From: JBHHUI01 sp965248775
Lineage (GTDB): Bacteria > Chloroflexota > Anaerolineae > Anaerolineales > JBHHUI01
NCBI GenBank assembly: GCA_965248775.1
Contig: OZ252150.1
Location: forward strand, 3,348,001-3,412,000
Length of the DNA: 64,000 bases
Direction of reading: 5' to 3'
The translations under genes and the position numbers were made by a program. Of this stretch, positions 23,791-32,435 are shown in pieces. How positions within the stretch are numbered: position 1 is the first letter of the stretch; each line of letters starts with the position of its first letter. Below the pieces are notes generated by a model. The model did no database searches. It was not told where the DNA came from and saw nothing but the letters and a program-made list of their open reading frames with translations.

Positions 23791-24320
23791 TCTTCGTGTC
23801 TAATAGGCATTTAGTCGCTGGGAGAAGACTCTTGAGACGCAGACCCGTCACTACATTCGCACTTATAGCTACCATCTTACTCACCCTGAGTGCTTCGGTC
23901 GCGAGCGTTACGGCCGCGCCGGTTCAGGATTTTGGATTCTTCACCGCCGGTCAGTTCCCGCTGTATGTCACGAACCCCATCGGCAAGGTCGTACATCAGA
24001 TCGATGCGAGCGGCACGGCCAGCACTTATGCCACCGGGTTCAACGATCCCCTAGGCCTGGCGTTCGACGCGAGCGGCAACCTGTACGTGGGGGATAGAAA
24101 CGACAAAGTCGTCTACCTTGTGCCGCCGGGCGGGGGTGCGGTTGGGGGCGCCGTGAGCACCTACGCCACTGGGTTCGACGAACCCCGGGGCCTGGCGTTC
24201 GACGCGAGCGGAAACCTGTACGTGGCGGACCGCGACGACAACGTCGTCTACCTTGTGCCGCCGGGCGGGGGTGCAGTTGGGGGCGCCGTGAGCACCTACG
24301 CTACCGGGTTCAACAATAAC

Positions 24321-25660
24321 CTAGTGGGTCACTTGGCATGCTGATTGCCATTGTTGGATCAGCGTTGAGCGGCGGCGGATCGGATGCCGAGTGTACGCGC
24401 CGGAACCACCGAGCATGTGCCGCCGCTGCCGACTGCGTTGGCGACGTGCCTTACGTTTGCCGCCCCATTCAAACGGAGTGGGGTTCTGGTTCCAACCCTG
24501 CGCGACGCCTTGTAACAAGGCAATGATTTGATCAGGTGTTTGCGGATACTGGCCGGACAGGCCACGCCGAACGAGAATTCGCTGCATCGATTCAGCCATG
24601 TTCAACCACGAGCCGCCCAACGGTGTATACAGCGGCATAATGCCGTGTTCGAACAACCACAGAACCATCTCCGGAGTGTAATGGCCTTTGAGGTTATCCC
24701 AGATGAGTAGCATGCGCAGAGCTGGAAGTTCTTGCGACAAGGTGATGGGCAACGATAATCCGGCTTGCCAGCTTTCCCATAGCAGGCGATTGGCTTCAAC
24801 GTCGAGTTGGGGTTTGGCCGGCAATGCCTGCAGGATAGCCAACAGTTCGTCCTTGAGCCATGGATGCAAAATAGCATTGGTAGTACGCGTGACGCCTTTC
24901 ACGCGCACTTGTCCAGAAGCCGGGTGAAATAGTGTTAGCAATTTTGCCGTTCCGTCGCGGATGTACTCGTGCGGCTGTTTGGCCGGCTGCGCCTCGGGCT
25001 GCCAGCTGCCCCCCACATATGGCTTGGTCTGATAAGGTCCGGCTTCATCTTGGGTCCAGACGGCCAGGCCGAGCGTTTCGCCAGTATGGTAGGCGCTTTC
25101 GATCAAGTTTTTTTCGCCTCGGTATCTGGGTCGGTCACAATAACAGTGCCGCCCTTTCGCTTGCGTGTTGCTTGGCCGGTTTCGCACCAGCTGCGCGACT
25201 GCTGCCAGCTGTAGCCGGCTTCCTGCAACACCGTCCAGATGGTATAGGTGCTCACCTCGGGCAAGCCATCCGGCATCGAGCGCAACCGTTGCTGCAAAGT
25301 TTGCAGCGACCACGTCGCCGTCCCGTCTGTCTCCGGAATGGGTGGTCGGCGCACTTCCTGCAGAATGCGCTCGCGCTCTTCTGCCCCGTACGTCACCTGA
25401 GGTCCTCCCCCATGCTTTGGCTCGAGGGCCGCCAAGCCTTCCCGGTTGAAACGGCTGACCAACTGCGAGACCGCGTCACCGGACTTCCGACCCGACAAGC
25501 GCGCGGCCTCGGTGTAATTGTTCCCATCCGCCACGAACAGAATCTGTCGGGCGCGAACGACATGACTAGCAGGCTCCGTCTGCGAATGGCCAATACGTTC
25601 CAGCCATTCCCGCTCTTCCTTCGTCAGTTCACGAAGCGGGTCTTTCTTGCGTCGGCTCAT
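24321..25660 (-). CDS. IS630-family transposase, two overlapping frames
   Basis: The N-terminal frame (25660 down to 25103, 185 residues) carries the helix-turn-helix region (EEREWLERIGHSQ, ARQILFVADGNNYTEAARLSG). The C-terminal frame (to 24321) carries the DDE domain: AVWTQDEAGP, LLIWDNLKGH and GGSWLNMAES. The frames overlap at a run of seven A on the coding strand (25108-25114), in the context GCGAAAAAAAC, the kind of slippery site used for programmed frameshifting in IS elements. The stop codon TAG of the second frame is completed by the duplicated TA target next to the element. Confidence 0.85.
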
Positions 25661-25741
25661 TTCATCACCTATGTGATCAAGGATGCAGCCAATTCTAAAG
25701 CCCGATTCATTTTATGGCGATGTCCGTGCCAAGTGACCCAC
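24324..25741 (-). mobile_element. IS630-type insertion sequence (1418 bp)
   Basis: GTGGGTCACTTGGCA at 24324 and its inverted copy TGCCAAGTGACCCAC ending at 25741 bound the element; TA is duplicated on both sides (24322-24323, 25742-25743), the target rule of the IS630/Tc1 group. It sits in the fourth-blade region of surface gene 1 and its removal restores that gene. The element looks complete. Confidence 0.92.
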
Positions 25742-26781
25742 TAGGCCTGGCGTTTGACGAGAGCGGCAAACTGTACGTGGCGGACACTACCGCCAACGTC
25801 GTCTACCTTGTGCCACCGGGCGGGGGTGCAGCGAGCACTTTCGTGGCGCTGGCGGATGCCGAGTTCGTAGCCTTCACGCCGCTGGGCTGTGCTCCGAATG
25901 GGGACTTCAGCGGCAGCCAGATGCTTTCTGGCGGAGAGCCGTACGACCTGAACTGCTTCTACGGACACGTGTTCCACGACCAGGGTGGACAACGCGCCAC
26001 GGGTGGAAACCACTACCAGGGTGACGTCGTCGTCGAAGTGACGGGCTCGACGGTGTGCGTAATCCCACCCAGTGACTATGTCTCGACGGGGGTGAGCGTG
26101 AACGGAAGCTTCATCGTGGACGTGAGCTGTGCCACAGACGACGGCGGGCGCTTCGATCCCGGCATTGATCACATTGGTGGCACGAACGGCACGACCAATT
26201 TCGCGGCCGTCGTCGCCGATGAGCCCGCAGCCGCTGCCGAAGCAGGCTTCGCGCTGGGTAAGGCCGGCGGGACGTTCGGCTGCGCTGCGGCGGGAGACAG
26301 CCAGGTACGCGTGAGCGTGCCCGCGAACGTCGTCGCCGATGGCACTCGCTTCCTATGCGCGGCCAATGAGAATGCACAGTCAGCAGCTGCACCGATAGGC
26401 TACTCATTGGTTGGCTCGCGGGTGAATCTGACGACTGACACCGGACTGGTCACGTTTGACAGCGCGCTGACAGTTTGTCTTTCCCACACAGTTGCCGATA
26501 TATTGAAAGCGGGCGGAACCGCAGACAATCTGCGCGTGGGTTTCTTCGATGGCGTAATGTGGCAGCCGTTGCCGGTTACATCCGCGAACGCAAACGAGAC
26601 ATGCGGAATGGCCGACCACTTCACGCAGTTCGGCCTGATGGCCGCCACGCCGACCGCGCTGCCTGCGACAGGTGCGAGTGTCGCACCGGTGGTATGGTGG
26701 GTCGTGCTGACGGTTGTGGCACTAGCGAGCATTGGGGTGGAGTGGCGTCGGTGGTATTACCCCGATTCAGTGGACAGTTGG

Positions 26782-27645
26782 TTAAGCCACTAAAGGTAAT
26801 TGTTCATAGGCATGTGGGCTCATGTAATCCAGGGCCGAATGCATCCGTTGCCGATTGTAAAACACTTCGACATAGTCAAAGACGCTGGTGCGAGCAGCGG
26901 CCCGGCTGGCGTACAGTTGCTGGTATACACACTCGGATTTCAGGCTGGCAAAGAAGCTCTCCATGGGGGCGTTATCGTAGCAGTTTCCCCTTCGGCTCAT
27001 ACTGGGCGTGATGTCATGAAGCTTGCGCAGCGCCTGATACTCAGCGCTGGCGTACTGACTCCCCCGGTCAGAATGATGGATGAGACCTGGCGGCGGTTTT
27101 CGCGAACGCAGAGCCATCTCCAAAGCATCCAAAGTCAGTTGGCGGCCCAAGCGTTTGCCGAGTGCCCAGCCGACGATCCGTCGCGAGTACAGGTCGAGGA
27201 CTGCTGCGAGATAGAGCCAACCTTCACTGGTTGCAATGTAAGTGATGTCGGCCAGCCACACTTCGTTAGGCGCAGTGGCCGTGAAGTCCTGAACGAGCAA
27301 ATTCGGCGCTACGGGCAGGCTGTGCTTCGACTGGGTTGTCACCTTGTAGCTCCGTTTGCGTCGGGCTTGCAGGCCATGCAGGCGCAACAGACGGGCCACC
27401 CGGTTGTGGCCGCAGCGGATGCCGCGGTCCTGTAGTTCGCGGTGAATGCGCGGACAGCCATAGACGCCGCGATGCTGCTCAAAGATCGCTCTGATCTCGC
27501 GTCCCAACGCCTGGCTGGCTTGCTCGCGCGGGCTGACCGGCCGCTTGCGCCAGGCGTAGTAGCCGCTACGTGTGACTTGCAGTACCCGACACATCAGACT
27601 GATGCTGTACTCGCCTTTGTGTTCGTCAATGAAGCGAAATCTCAC
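26782..27645 (-). CDS. IS3-family transposase OrfB (catalytic part)
   Basis: The 287-residue protein has the rve-type DDE core of IS3 transposases: ADITYIATSEGWLYLAAVLD, HHSDRGSQYAS, SMSRRGNCYDNAPMESFFASLKSE, and the C-terminal YNRQRMHSALDYMSP. The HTH_21 segment (YGCPRIHRELQDRGI) precedes it. It begins with a GTG overlapping the OrfA stop. In this family OrfB is normally made as an OrfAB fusion by frameshift. Confidence 0.93.
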   Translation of the reverse strand: MRFRFIDEHKGEYSISLMCRVLQVTRSGYYAWRKRPVSPREQASQALGREIRAIFEQHRGVYGCPRIHRELQDRGIRCGHNRVARLLRLHGLQARRKRSYKVTTQSKHSLPVAPNLLVQDFTATAPNEVWLADITYIATSEGWLYLAAVLDLYSRRIVGWALGKRLGRQLTLDALEMALRSRKPPPGLIHHSDRGSQYASAEYQALRKLHDITPSMSRRGNCYDNAPMESFFASLKSECVYQQLYASRAAARTSVFDYVEVFYNRQRMHSALDYMSPHAYEQLPLVA

Positions 27646-27938
27646 TTCTGCTCGCGCGCAAACACCGCCATGGCTTTTTTTAGGATGTCCCGTTCCTGGC
27701 GCACCACGTGCAATTCGCGCTTCAACTCCGCCAGCTCGCGGTCGCGCTCCTTCGGCTTTCCCTTTCCGGGAAATGCCTGCGCTCCATCAGCCGCGTATTC
27801 AGCCCGCCAGCGATTCAGACTGCTACTACTTACTCCCAAATCCAAAGCAAGCTGCTCAACCGCTGTGTCGCTATCATACGATAACCGAACGGCTTCGACC
27901 TTGAATTCGCGCGTGTATGTCTTCCTGTATGTACTCAT
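27642..27938 (-). CDS. IS3-family OrfA (DNA-binding part)
   Basis: The 98-residue protein has the IS3 helix-turn-helix (YTREFKVEAVRLSYDSDT, LDLGVSSSSLNRWRAEYAADG) and a leucine-zipper-like coiled coil (RELAELKRELHVVRQERDIL). A run of seven A followed by G on the coding strand (27675-27681 on the plus strand as T7) near its end is a likely slippery site for the -1 shift into OrfB. Confidence 0.92.
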   Translation of the reverse strand: MSTYRKTYTREFKVEAVRLSYDSDTAVEQLALDLGVSSSSLNRWRAEYAADGAQAFPGKGKPKERDRELAELKRELHVVRQERDILKKAMAVFAREQK

Positions 27939-28137
27939 TTGGGTCCTCCCTGATCTGTGAATCTATCTTATCTCGTTGTCCACTAAACCAGGGTAATGCC
28001 ATCGGCGACAGTTGACCCGCTAACTTGAACTCGAGAGTGAGCTAGAGAATAAACCCCGGAAATTGAACTGACCCCCAAGAAGTTGACACAAAATAAAAGC
28101 ACCCCCTGTGAGAAGATAAAAGCAGGAGGTGCTTTTT

Positions 28138-28569
28138 ATGTCTGGGAAAAAGGGGATGAAAAACTACCCGAAAGCGACCAAGCTGGAAGCGGTACGCATG
28201 TTTCTGGAAGAAGGCCTGACCCGCGCAGAGGTAGTTGAAGCACTCGGGCTGCCCCGCCGAGATCTTCACGACCCAGTTCATTCGTACAGTCACCCAGTCA
28301 TGAATGTACTGGGTCATGACGTGCAGACTGCATCGTGATGACTGGGTGTGAAGGTCTGGGTGCGCCAATATCGCCGCAAGGGAGGGGCAGCCTTTGCCAA
28401 ACCGAAGGGTCGGCCTCCTCGTCGGCCGGCGGAAAGTCCGCAGGAGGAGCTGGAACGGTTGCGCATGGAAAATGTGCTCCTAAAAATATTCCATACCGAA
28501 TTGCGCACGGACGAGCTCGCACGGCGCAATAGCGGGTCATCTACCAGTACAAAAGAAGATACACTGTGA
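28138..28569 (+). pseudogene. IS3 OrfA with hairpin insert and internal stop
   Basis: The ATG at 28138 follows AGGAGG (28124-28129). MSGKKGMKNYPKATKLEAVR up to EALGLPRRD is the OrfA helix-turn-helix. An insert of about 84 bp (28264-28347) brings in a TGA at 28336. After it the frame resumes with VKVWVRQYRRKGGAAFAK and the coiled-coil (EELERLRMENVLLK). The intact protein would have about 115 residues. It cannot be made whole in this state. Confidence 0.82.
28264..28347. repeat. Mosaic hairpin insert B (in OrfA)
   Basis: The insert is bounded by CTTCACGACCCAGT and ACTGGGT, with GTGAAG after it, so it has an almost palindromic outline. It holds a 29-base block (28319-28347) that recurs inverted at 29341-29369, and 28265-28285 is identical to 28901-28921. 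The native OrfA sequence resumes directly at GTG 28348. Confidence 0.8.
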
Positions 28570-28871
28570 AGGCAATGTGTACTTTCTTCGCAGTTTCGCG
28601 AGCTGCCTATTACGCCTGGCTCAAGCGCAGCCAGCAGCCGGACAAAGATAGCGCGCGGCTGCAAGCGGTGCAGCAAGCCTGGGAAAAATCGCACAGAACC
28701 TATGGCTATCGCAGGGTTGCTTTGTGGTTGCGACAACACAAAGGGCTGGTCATCAACCACAAAGCGGTTTTACGGCTGATGAACAAGCTCAATATCCGCT
28801 CCATTGCCAGGCAACGCCACCCCTATAAGCAAAGGGCCCGCTTAGATTTTCACCAGCGCTATGCCAATCTC

Positions 28872-28951
28872 TCAAAGTGCAGTGCGCATACCGACCCAGT
28901 TTCACGACCCAGTTCATTCGTGACTGGGCGTTCGGTACTGGGCTTCACTGT
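28872..28951. repeat. Mosaic hairpin insert C1 (in OrfB)
   Basis: About 80 bp between the native codons for ANL and VARDF. It carries two CGACCCAGT words, a 21-base block shared with insert B (28901-28921), and two inverted ACTGGGC words. It ends at a GTG triplet, as does insert B. Confidence 0.78.
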
Positions 28952-29002
28952 GTGGCCCGAGATTTCGCAGCAAACCAACCCAATCAGAAATGGGTTACTG
29001 AT

Positions 29003-29028
29003 ACACTTGCGCCGTACGCAGTACAGGT
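29003..29028. repeat. Mosaic insert C2 (about 26 bp, in OrfB)
   Basis: A short stretch (CACTTGCGCCGTACGCAGTA and a few bases) separates the native WVTD from TYIATQQG. It has the same word style (CGTAC, CAGTAC, CAC/GTG edges) but is too short to be assigned on its own; the broken DDE motif shows that it is extra. Ends are uncertain by up to 3 bases. Confidence 0.6.
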
Positions 29029-29124
29029 GTCACCTACATCGCTACCCAACAAGGCTGGGCGTATCTGGCCACCATCAAGGACCTGTTCGACGGTTTCATC
29101 GTTGCACATCGTCTGGGAAGACAC

Positions 29125-29177
29125 CCCGTCCAGTACCGATACCGATGCAGTGTGCACGGCACTGTGCGGGACTGGGC
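29125..29177. repeat. Mosaic hairpin insert C3 (in OrfB)
   Basis: About 53 bp after the CAC codon of HRLGRH, before NSVRLVIDTL. It includes CCGATGCAGTGTGCACGG, GCACTGTGC and ends GGGACTGGGC. Native coding sequence continues immediately on both sides. Confidence 0.75.
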
Positions 29178-29264
29178 AATTCTGTGCGCTTAGTCATCGA
29201 TACCCTCAAGCAGGCCAGACGTAAAGAAAAGGTCACTGCGGGACTGCTCCTGCACAGTGACCAC

Positions 29265-29449
29265 CTAGTCCAGTCGATCACGATGCAGTCTGCACGTCAC
29301 AGAGTGAAGTGCGCACTCCACTTCGTGACCCAGTACATTCACCCAGTCATCACGATGCAGTCTGCACGTGACTGTACGAACGCACTGGGTCGTGACACTC
29401 GCCGCGTTGCGGCAGTACGCGGTGACTGGGCGAATGTACTAGACTGGGG
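29265..29449. repeat. Mosaic hairpin insert C4 (about 185 bp, in OrfB)
   Basis: The largest insert sits after the codons for LLHSDH and before GYQYTSK. It contains the word CACGATGCAGTCTGCACGT twice (29279-29297 and 29351-29369), the 29-base block shared with insert B, and the 36-base block shared with island A (29395-29430). GTCAC...GTGAC and ACCCAGT...ACTGGGT pairs give nested hairpins. It starts directly after a CAC triplet. Confidence 0.82.
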
Positions 29450-29778
29450 GGATATCAATACACTTCCAAGCAGTATGCTGCCCTTACCCGGGCGTATCAC
29501 ATCACCCCTTCCATGTCTCGGCGTGGCAATTGTTGGGATAATGCGCCCATGGAGAACTTCTTTGGTCATTTGAAAGCGGAAGCGCTCCGCCATATCCGCG
29601 TGCCAAGCTTTGAGCGGGCGCATGAATTGATTGACCAATATATCGAGTTCTACAATTATGAACGCATACAACTAAAAACCAAACAGACACCATATCAAAT
29701 CAGGTGTCTGACTGGATGACCGCAGTGGGGGTCTTTCTTTTTGTGTCTTGTTTACAGGGTGCAGTTCAAATTCCGGGG

Positions 29779-30397
29779 CTTTTTTATTTGCATGGGGCTG
29801 TGTTGAGCGTTGCACGCCCGCGAATGGAGCGCCGTTGATCAAGTCGCATTACCCCGTAAAGTGACGGGTTGCACTCACGGCGCTTCTCGCCTAACCCCAC
29901 CACCCCAACACCCGCACCGTAACTGATCCCGAGCCGTTGAAATAATACGTCGTGCCATCATCCGCAACCGGCACGGTGCGCTCCTCGCCGGTCGTTGACC
30001 AAGGGTTTGTTGTGCCGCTCTTGGCTTTGAATTCGATTGTGCCGCTCACGTAGATCAGAATGGCACACGCCAACGCCCAAGCCGCAGCCGCGATCTGTCA
30101 GATTCGATGTACCGCCCAACACGGGCTTTGGAGTTGTCGCTGAAATGTGCGGGCGGCTCTTTGGCGATTTTCAGTGTGTTGCAGAATTTGGTTCCGCTGG
30201 GAGTCCATCCCGGCCCCCAAACATTTACATGCCCAGGGTAAAGCCTGGCTGCTTTGTTTGCGTTGGATTGCGAAGTAACTTACGGCTAGGCCCACGGCGA
30301 TGTGTTTCGTTGTGTGGCTGCGGAAATGCGGATCGACACGAGTGAATATTTCGAGCCGACTGTCGGTTAGACGGATACCATATTGTCGTTATGTCGT
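29779..30397. other. About 620 bp between the IS3 remnant and the next promoter
   Basis: No intact gene. It holds a short minus-strand coding remnant (29891-30073) and, from about 30331, a stretch related to the region upstream of surface gene 1 (near 23695-23760), including GTCGTTATGTCGTTTGACTC at the edge of the promoter. Confidence 0.55.
29891..30073 (-). pseudogene. C-terminal remnant of an unknown protein
   Basis: Sixty residues ending GSGSVTVRVLGWWG, with GTIEFKAKSGTTNPWSTTGE before it. The Gly/Thr/Ser-rich strand pattern suits the end of a secreted or phage-type beta-sandwich protein. There is no proper start, so it is likely a fragment. I do not recognise the family. Confidence 0.4.
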
Positions 30398-30425
30398 TTG
30401 ACTCATACCACCCCCCCGTTACAAT
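30398..30425 (+). promoter_or_regulatory. Sigma-70-type promoter of surface gene 2
   Basis: TTGACT (30398-30403), a 16-base spacer with seven C, and TACAAT (30420-30425) are identical to the promoter of surface gene 1 (23763-23790). The coding sequence starts at 30464 after a short leader. Confidence 0.65.
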
Positions 30426-30463
30426 ATTACCGTTACTCATTCGCTCTTCCCAAGAGAAGCGCT

Positions 30464-32131
30464 ATGCAGATACGCATCTTTCCCCACATTGCAATTATTT
30501 GGACGCTATTGACGCTGATCGTCGGGAGTGTCGCAACCGTGACCGCCGCGCCGGACCAACAGACCGGCGGCACTGCATTCACAGTCGATGAAGCTGGGCC
30601 AGATGTGCTTCATCAAGTCAACCTTTTCACGGGCGCAACGACTCTCATCGGCGCGATGAACAATCCCGATGATATCGAAGGACTGGCATTCAGTCCCGGT
30701 GGCACCCTCTTTGGGGCAGATGACGATAATTTCCTGGTTACAATCGACGTGACCTCAGGCAATAGCACCACCGTCGGCGCGTTGGGGGCAGACTTTGAAT
30801 CCGGCGGCCTGGCCTTCGATTGCAGCGGCAATCTGTGGATGACAACCGATATCGGTAATAACTTCTTTAGCGTCAATCCGTCAACAGGAGCAGCCACACT
30901 GGTGGGAAATATCGGCACACTGATCAGTGGGCTAACCGTCGGACCCGATGGCACAATATATGGTTTAGATGCCGATAACGATAATCTAGTCACGATCGAT
31001 CCTGGCACAGGTGCTCCGACGGTTATCGGCCCATTCTGATTTAATTTCGCCGGTGCGGGCGGTCTGTCGTTCGATCCGGGCGGGGTATTGTGGGCTGTCG
31101 ACGATGGCCCCCCAGCTTCAATTTTTACAGTCGATCTCTCTACCGGCGCGGCCACACAGGTTTCAACCGGGCCGGCTGGCGTTGATATGGAGAGCCTGGC
31201 AATTACCAACCTTTGCGGCGGGGGCGGCGGCCCGCATGCTGACTCAACAGGCAGCACTACCACAGACAGCAGTTGCTTGTATAGCGCCAACGATAACGGG
31301 TTCCGCGGTGTCACTTTCGACAACATCCATGACGATAATCGCGCCACTGGCGGCAACGACTACTGCAGCACACCTATAACAATCACCTGGGACGGCTACA
31401 CCATGTGTGCCATCGCGCCGCCCGGCTACAAAATCGACGGCCTGCACGTCAACCAAACTACATGGCTGCCCGGTGATACATGCTACACGGACAGCCAGGG
31501 TGCGCGGGTGGACGTCGCACTGGTGCACACCAGCACGACGAACGGAGCCACAAATGGCGCAGCAGCCATCGTTGCCGACGAATCGGCTGTCGCTGCCGAA
31601 GCGGTGTCGGGCTACCCGATGGGCGCGACGGGTGGAACGTTCAACTGTCCTGTCACGAACGGCAATGTCAACGTGACCGTGCCGGCGAATGTCGTCGCGG
31701 ATGGCACTCGCTTCCTGTGCACGGCCGATGAGAACCCTCAGTCGGCAGCTGCACCGATTGGCTACTCGCTGGTCGGCTCACGGGTAGATTTGACGACAGA
31801 CACCGGACTGGTCACATTTGATAGCGCACTAACAGTCTGTCTTTCGCACACAAATGCTGATATATTGAAGGCGGGCGGTGCTATTTCCAGCCTTCGCGTG
31901 GGCTTCTTCGACGGCGTAATGTGGCAGCCATTGCCGGTTACGTCCGCAAATGCCGACGAGACCTGCGGAATGGCCGACCACTTCACGCAGTTCGGCCTGC
32001 TGGCGGCCACGCCGATGGCACTCCCGGCGACGGGGGCGAGTGTTGCACCGGTAGTGTGGCTCGTTATCGTGCTAGCTGTTGTATTGCTGTCGGCTGGTGG
32101 ACTCGCGTGGCGAAGGAAACTCATCAACTGA
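30464..32131 (+). pseudogene. LPATG surface protein 2 with in-frame TGA
   Basis: From ATG 30464 the frame is open to 32131 except for a TGA at 31037-31039 (GPF-stop-FNFAGAGGLSFDPGG). It has a signal peptide (MQIRIFPHIAIIWTLLTLIV, AA near residue 30), propeller-like repeats (GLAFSPGGTLFGADDDN, GLTVGPDGTIYGLDADN), a Cys-containing domain, the conserved domain shared with surface protein 1 (VPANVVADGTRFLC to HFTQFGL), then LPATG, a membrane helix and WRRK. The full product would be 555 codons with the TGA read as one residue. The last 130 or so residues are nearly identical to protein 1 while the N-terminal halves differ, as after domain exchange or gene conversion. Confidence 0.85.
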
Positions 32132-32435
32132 GTATCGGTCAGCCCCACTGAACTTCAAAAGTCGTCTTATATAAAGTGACCCCGTGGGGGCACTAAACCT
32201 AGGTTTAGTTACATAAAAACGGGTGGACTAAAGTTGATCTCCGATGAGGAGGTCGCTTAGTTTAATGGGTCAGGTGAATGGAGAAGTGCTGCCCTACGTC
32301 CCAAAATAAGCCGCCCGCTAAAGGTTTGCTACCTGACACAAGAAGCCGCGTGCCAAATGGCCCCGTAAAATCAACGCTCTTGGAGTCGGCTTGATTTTGA
32401 TTGTAAGAGGGTTGCCACCCTCTGCAAGCTCCATT
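32132..32435. other. 304-bp stretch without a gene
   Basis: No supported coding frame. The only structure is the 18-bp palindrome at 32192-32209, preceded by GGGGGC. The end of the nitrilase gene (minus strand) lies at 32436. Confidence 0.55.
32192..32209. repeat. 18-bp perfect palindrome centred on CTAG
   Basis: ACTAAACCTAGGTTTAGT reads the same on both strands. Its left half with flank (GGGGCACTAAAC then CTAG) resembles the left flank of the ISNCY/IS1182-type element at 33766-33780. It may be an unused target site or a footprint of that element type. Confidence 0.4.

Larger units (their letters stand above)
23832..26793 (+). pseudogene. NHL-repeat LPATG surface protein 1, split by IS630-type element
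   Basis: Starting at TTG 23832 (GGGAG at 23820-23824), the product has a signal peptide (RRRPVTTFALIATILLTLSA), then 45-residue repeats of the form STYATGFDEPRGLAFDASGN with LYVADRDDNVVYLVPPGG, like beta-propeller blades. IS630 splits it at 24323; deleting the element restores the frame (GFNNNLGLAFDESGK). The rest encodes a Cys-containing domain, a conserved domain (VPANVVADGTRFLC onward), and a sortase-type end: LPATG, a membrane helix and a WRRW charged tail. The last residues come from the IS3 element that starts near 26756. It was probably a cell-wall-anchored adhesion or binding protein. Confidence 0.85.
26756..27997 (-). mobile_element. IS3-family insertion sequence, copy type 1 (about 1.24 kb)
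   Basis: ATTACCCCGATTCAGTGGACA at the left and its imperfect inverted copy at the right (rc ATTACCCTGGTTTAGTGGACA) bound two overlapping transposase frames. I see no target duplication, so the exact ends are uncertain by a few bases, or the flanks were rearranged. It lies at the very end of surface gene 1 and replaces the last residues of its tail. Confidence 0.85.
28566..29719 (+). pseudogene. IS3 OrfB broken by four hairpin inserts
   Basis: Joining the native pieces gives a continuous IS3 transposase: FHQRYANL - VARDFAANQPNQKWVTD - TYIATQQGWAYLATIKDL, FDGFIVAHRLGRH - NSVRLVIDTLKQ to LLLHSDH - GYQYTSKQYAAL, SMSRRGNCWDNAPMENFF, ending YNYERIQLKTKQTP. Inserts at about 28872-28951, 29003-29028, 29125-29177 and 29265-29449 each shift the frame (lengths about 80, 26, 53 and 185). 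The enzyme is therefore inactive. The GTG at 28566 overlaps the end of OrfA. Confidence 0.85.
28054..29778 (+). mobile_element. IS3-family element, IS150-like, broken by five short insertions
   Basis: The ends are the inverted pair CCCCGGAAATTGAACTG (left) and CCCCGGAATTTGAACTG (right, complement). The element is 1725 bp, about 430 too long. Five stretches that interrupt conserved transposase sequence add up to about 428 bp, and subtracting them gives about 1297 bp, a normal IS3 size. A hairpin (AAAAGCACC ... GGTGCTTTT, 28096-28136) covers the OrfA ribosome binding site, a common way to damp transposase synthesis. Confidence 0.85.

Noticed and set aside
28264..29449. CRISPR array as an explanation of the ACCCAGT repeats
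   Set aside because: Repeats are not evenly spaced, vary in order and orientation, lie inside transposase codons, and no cas gene is present.
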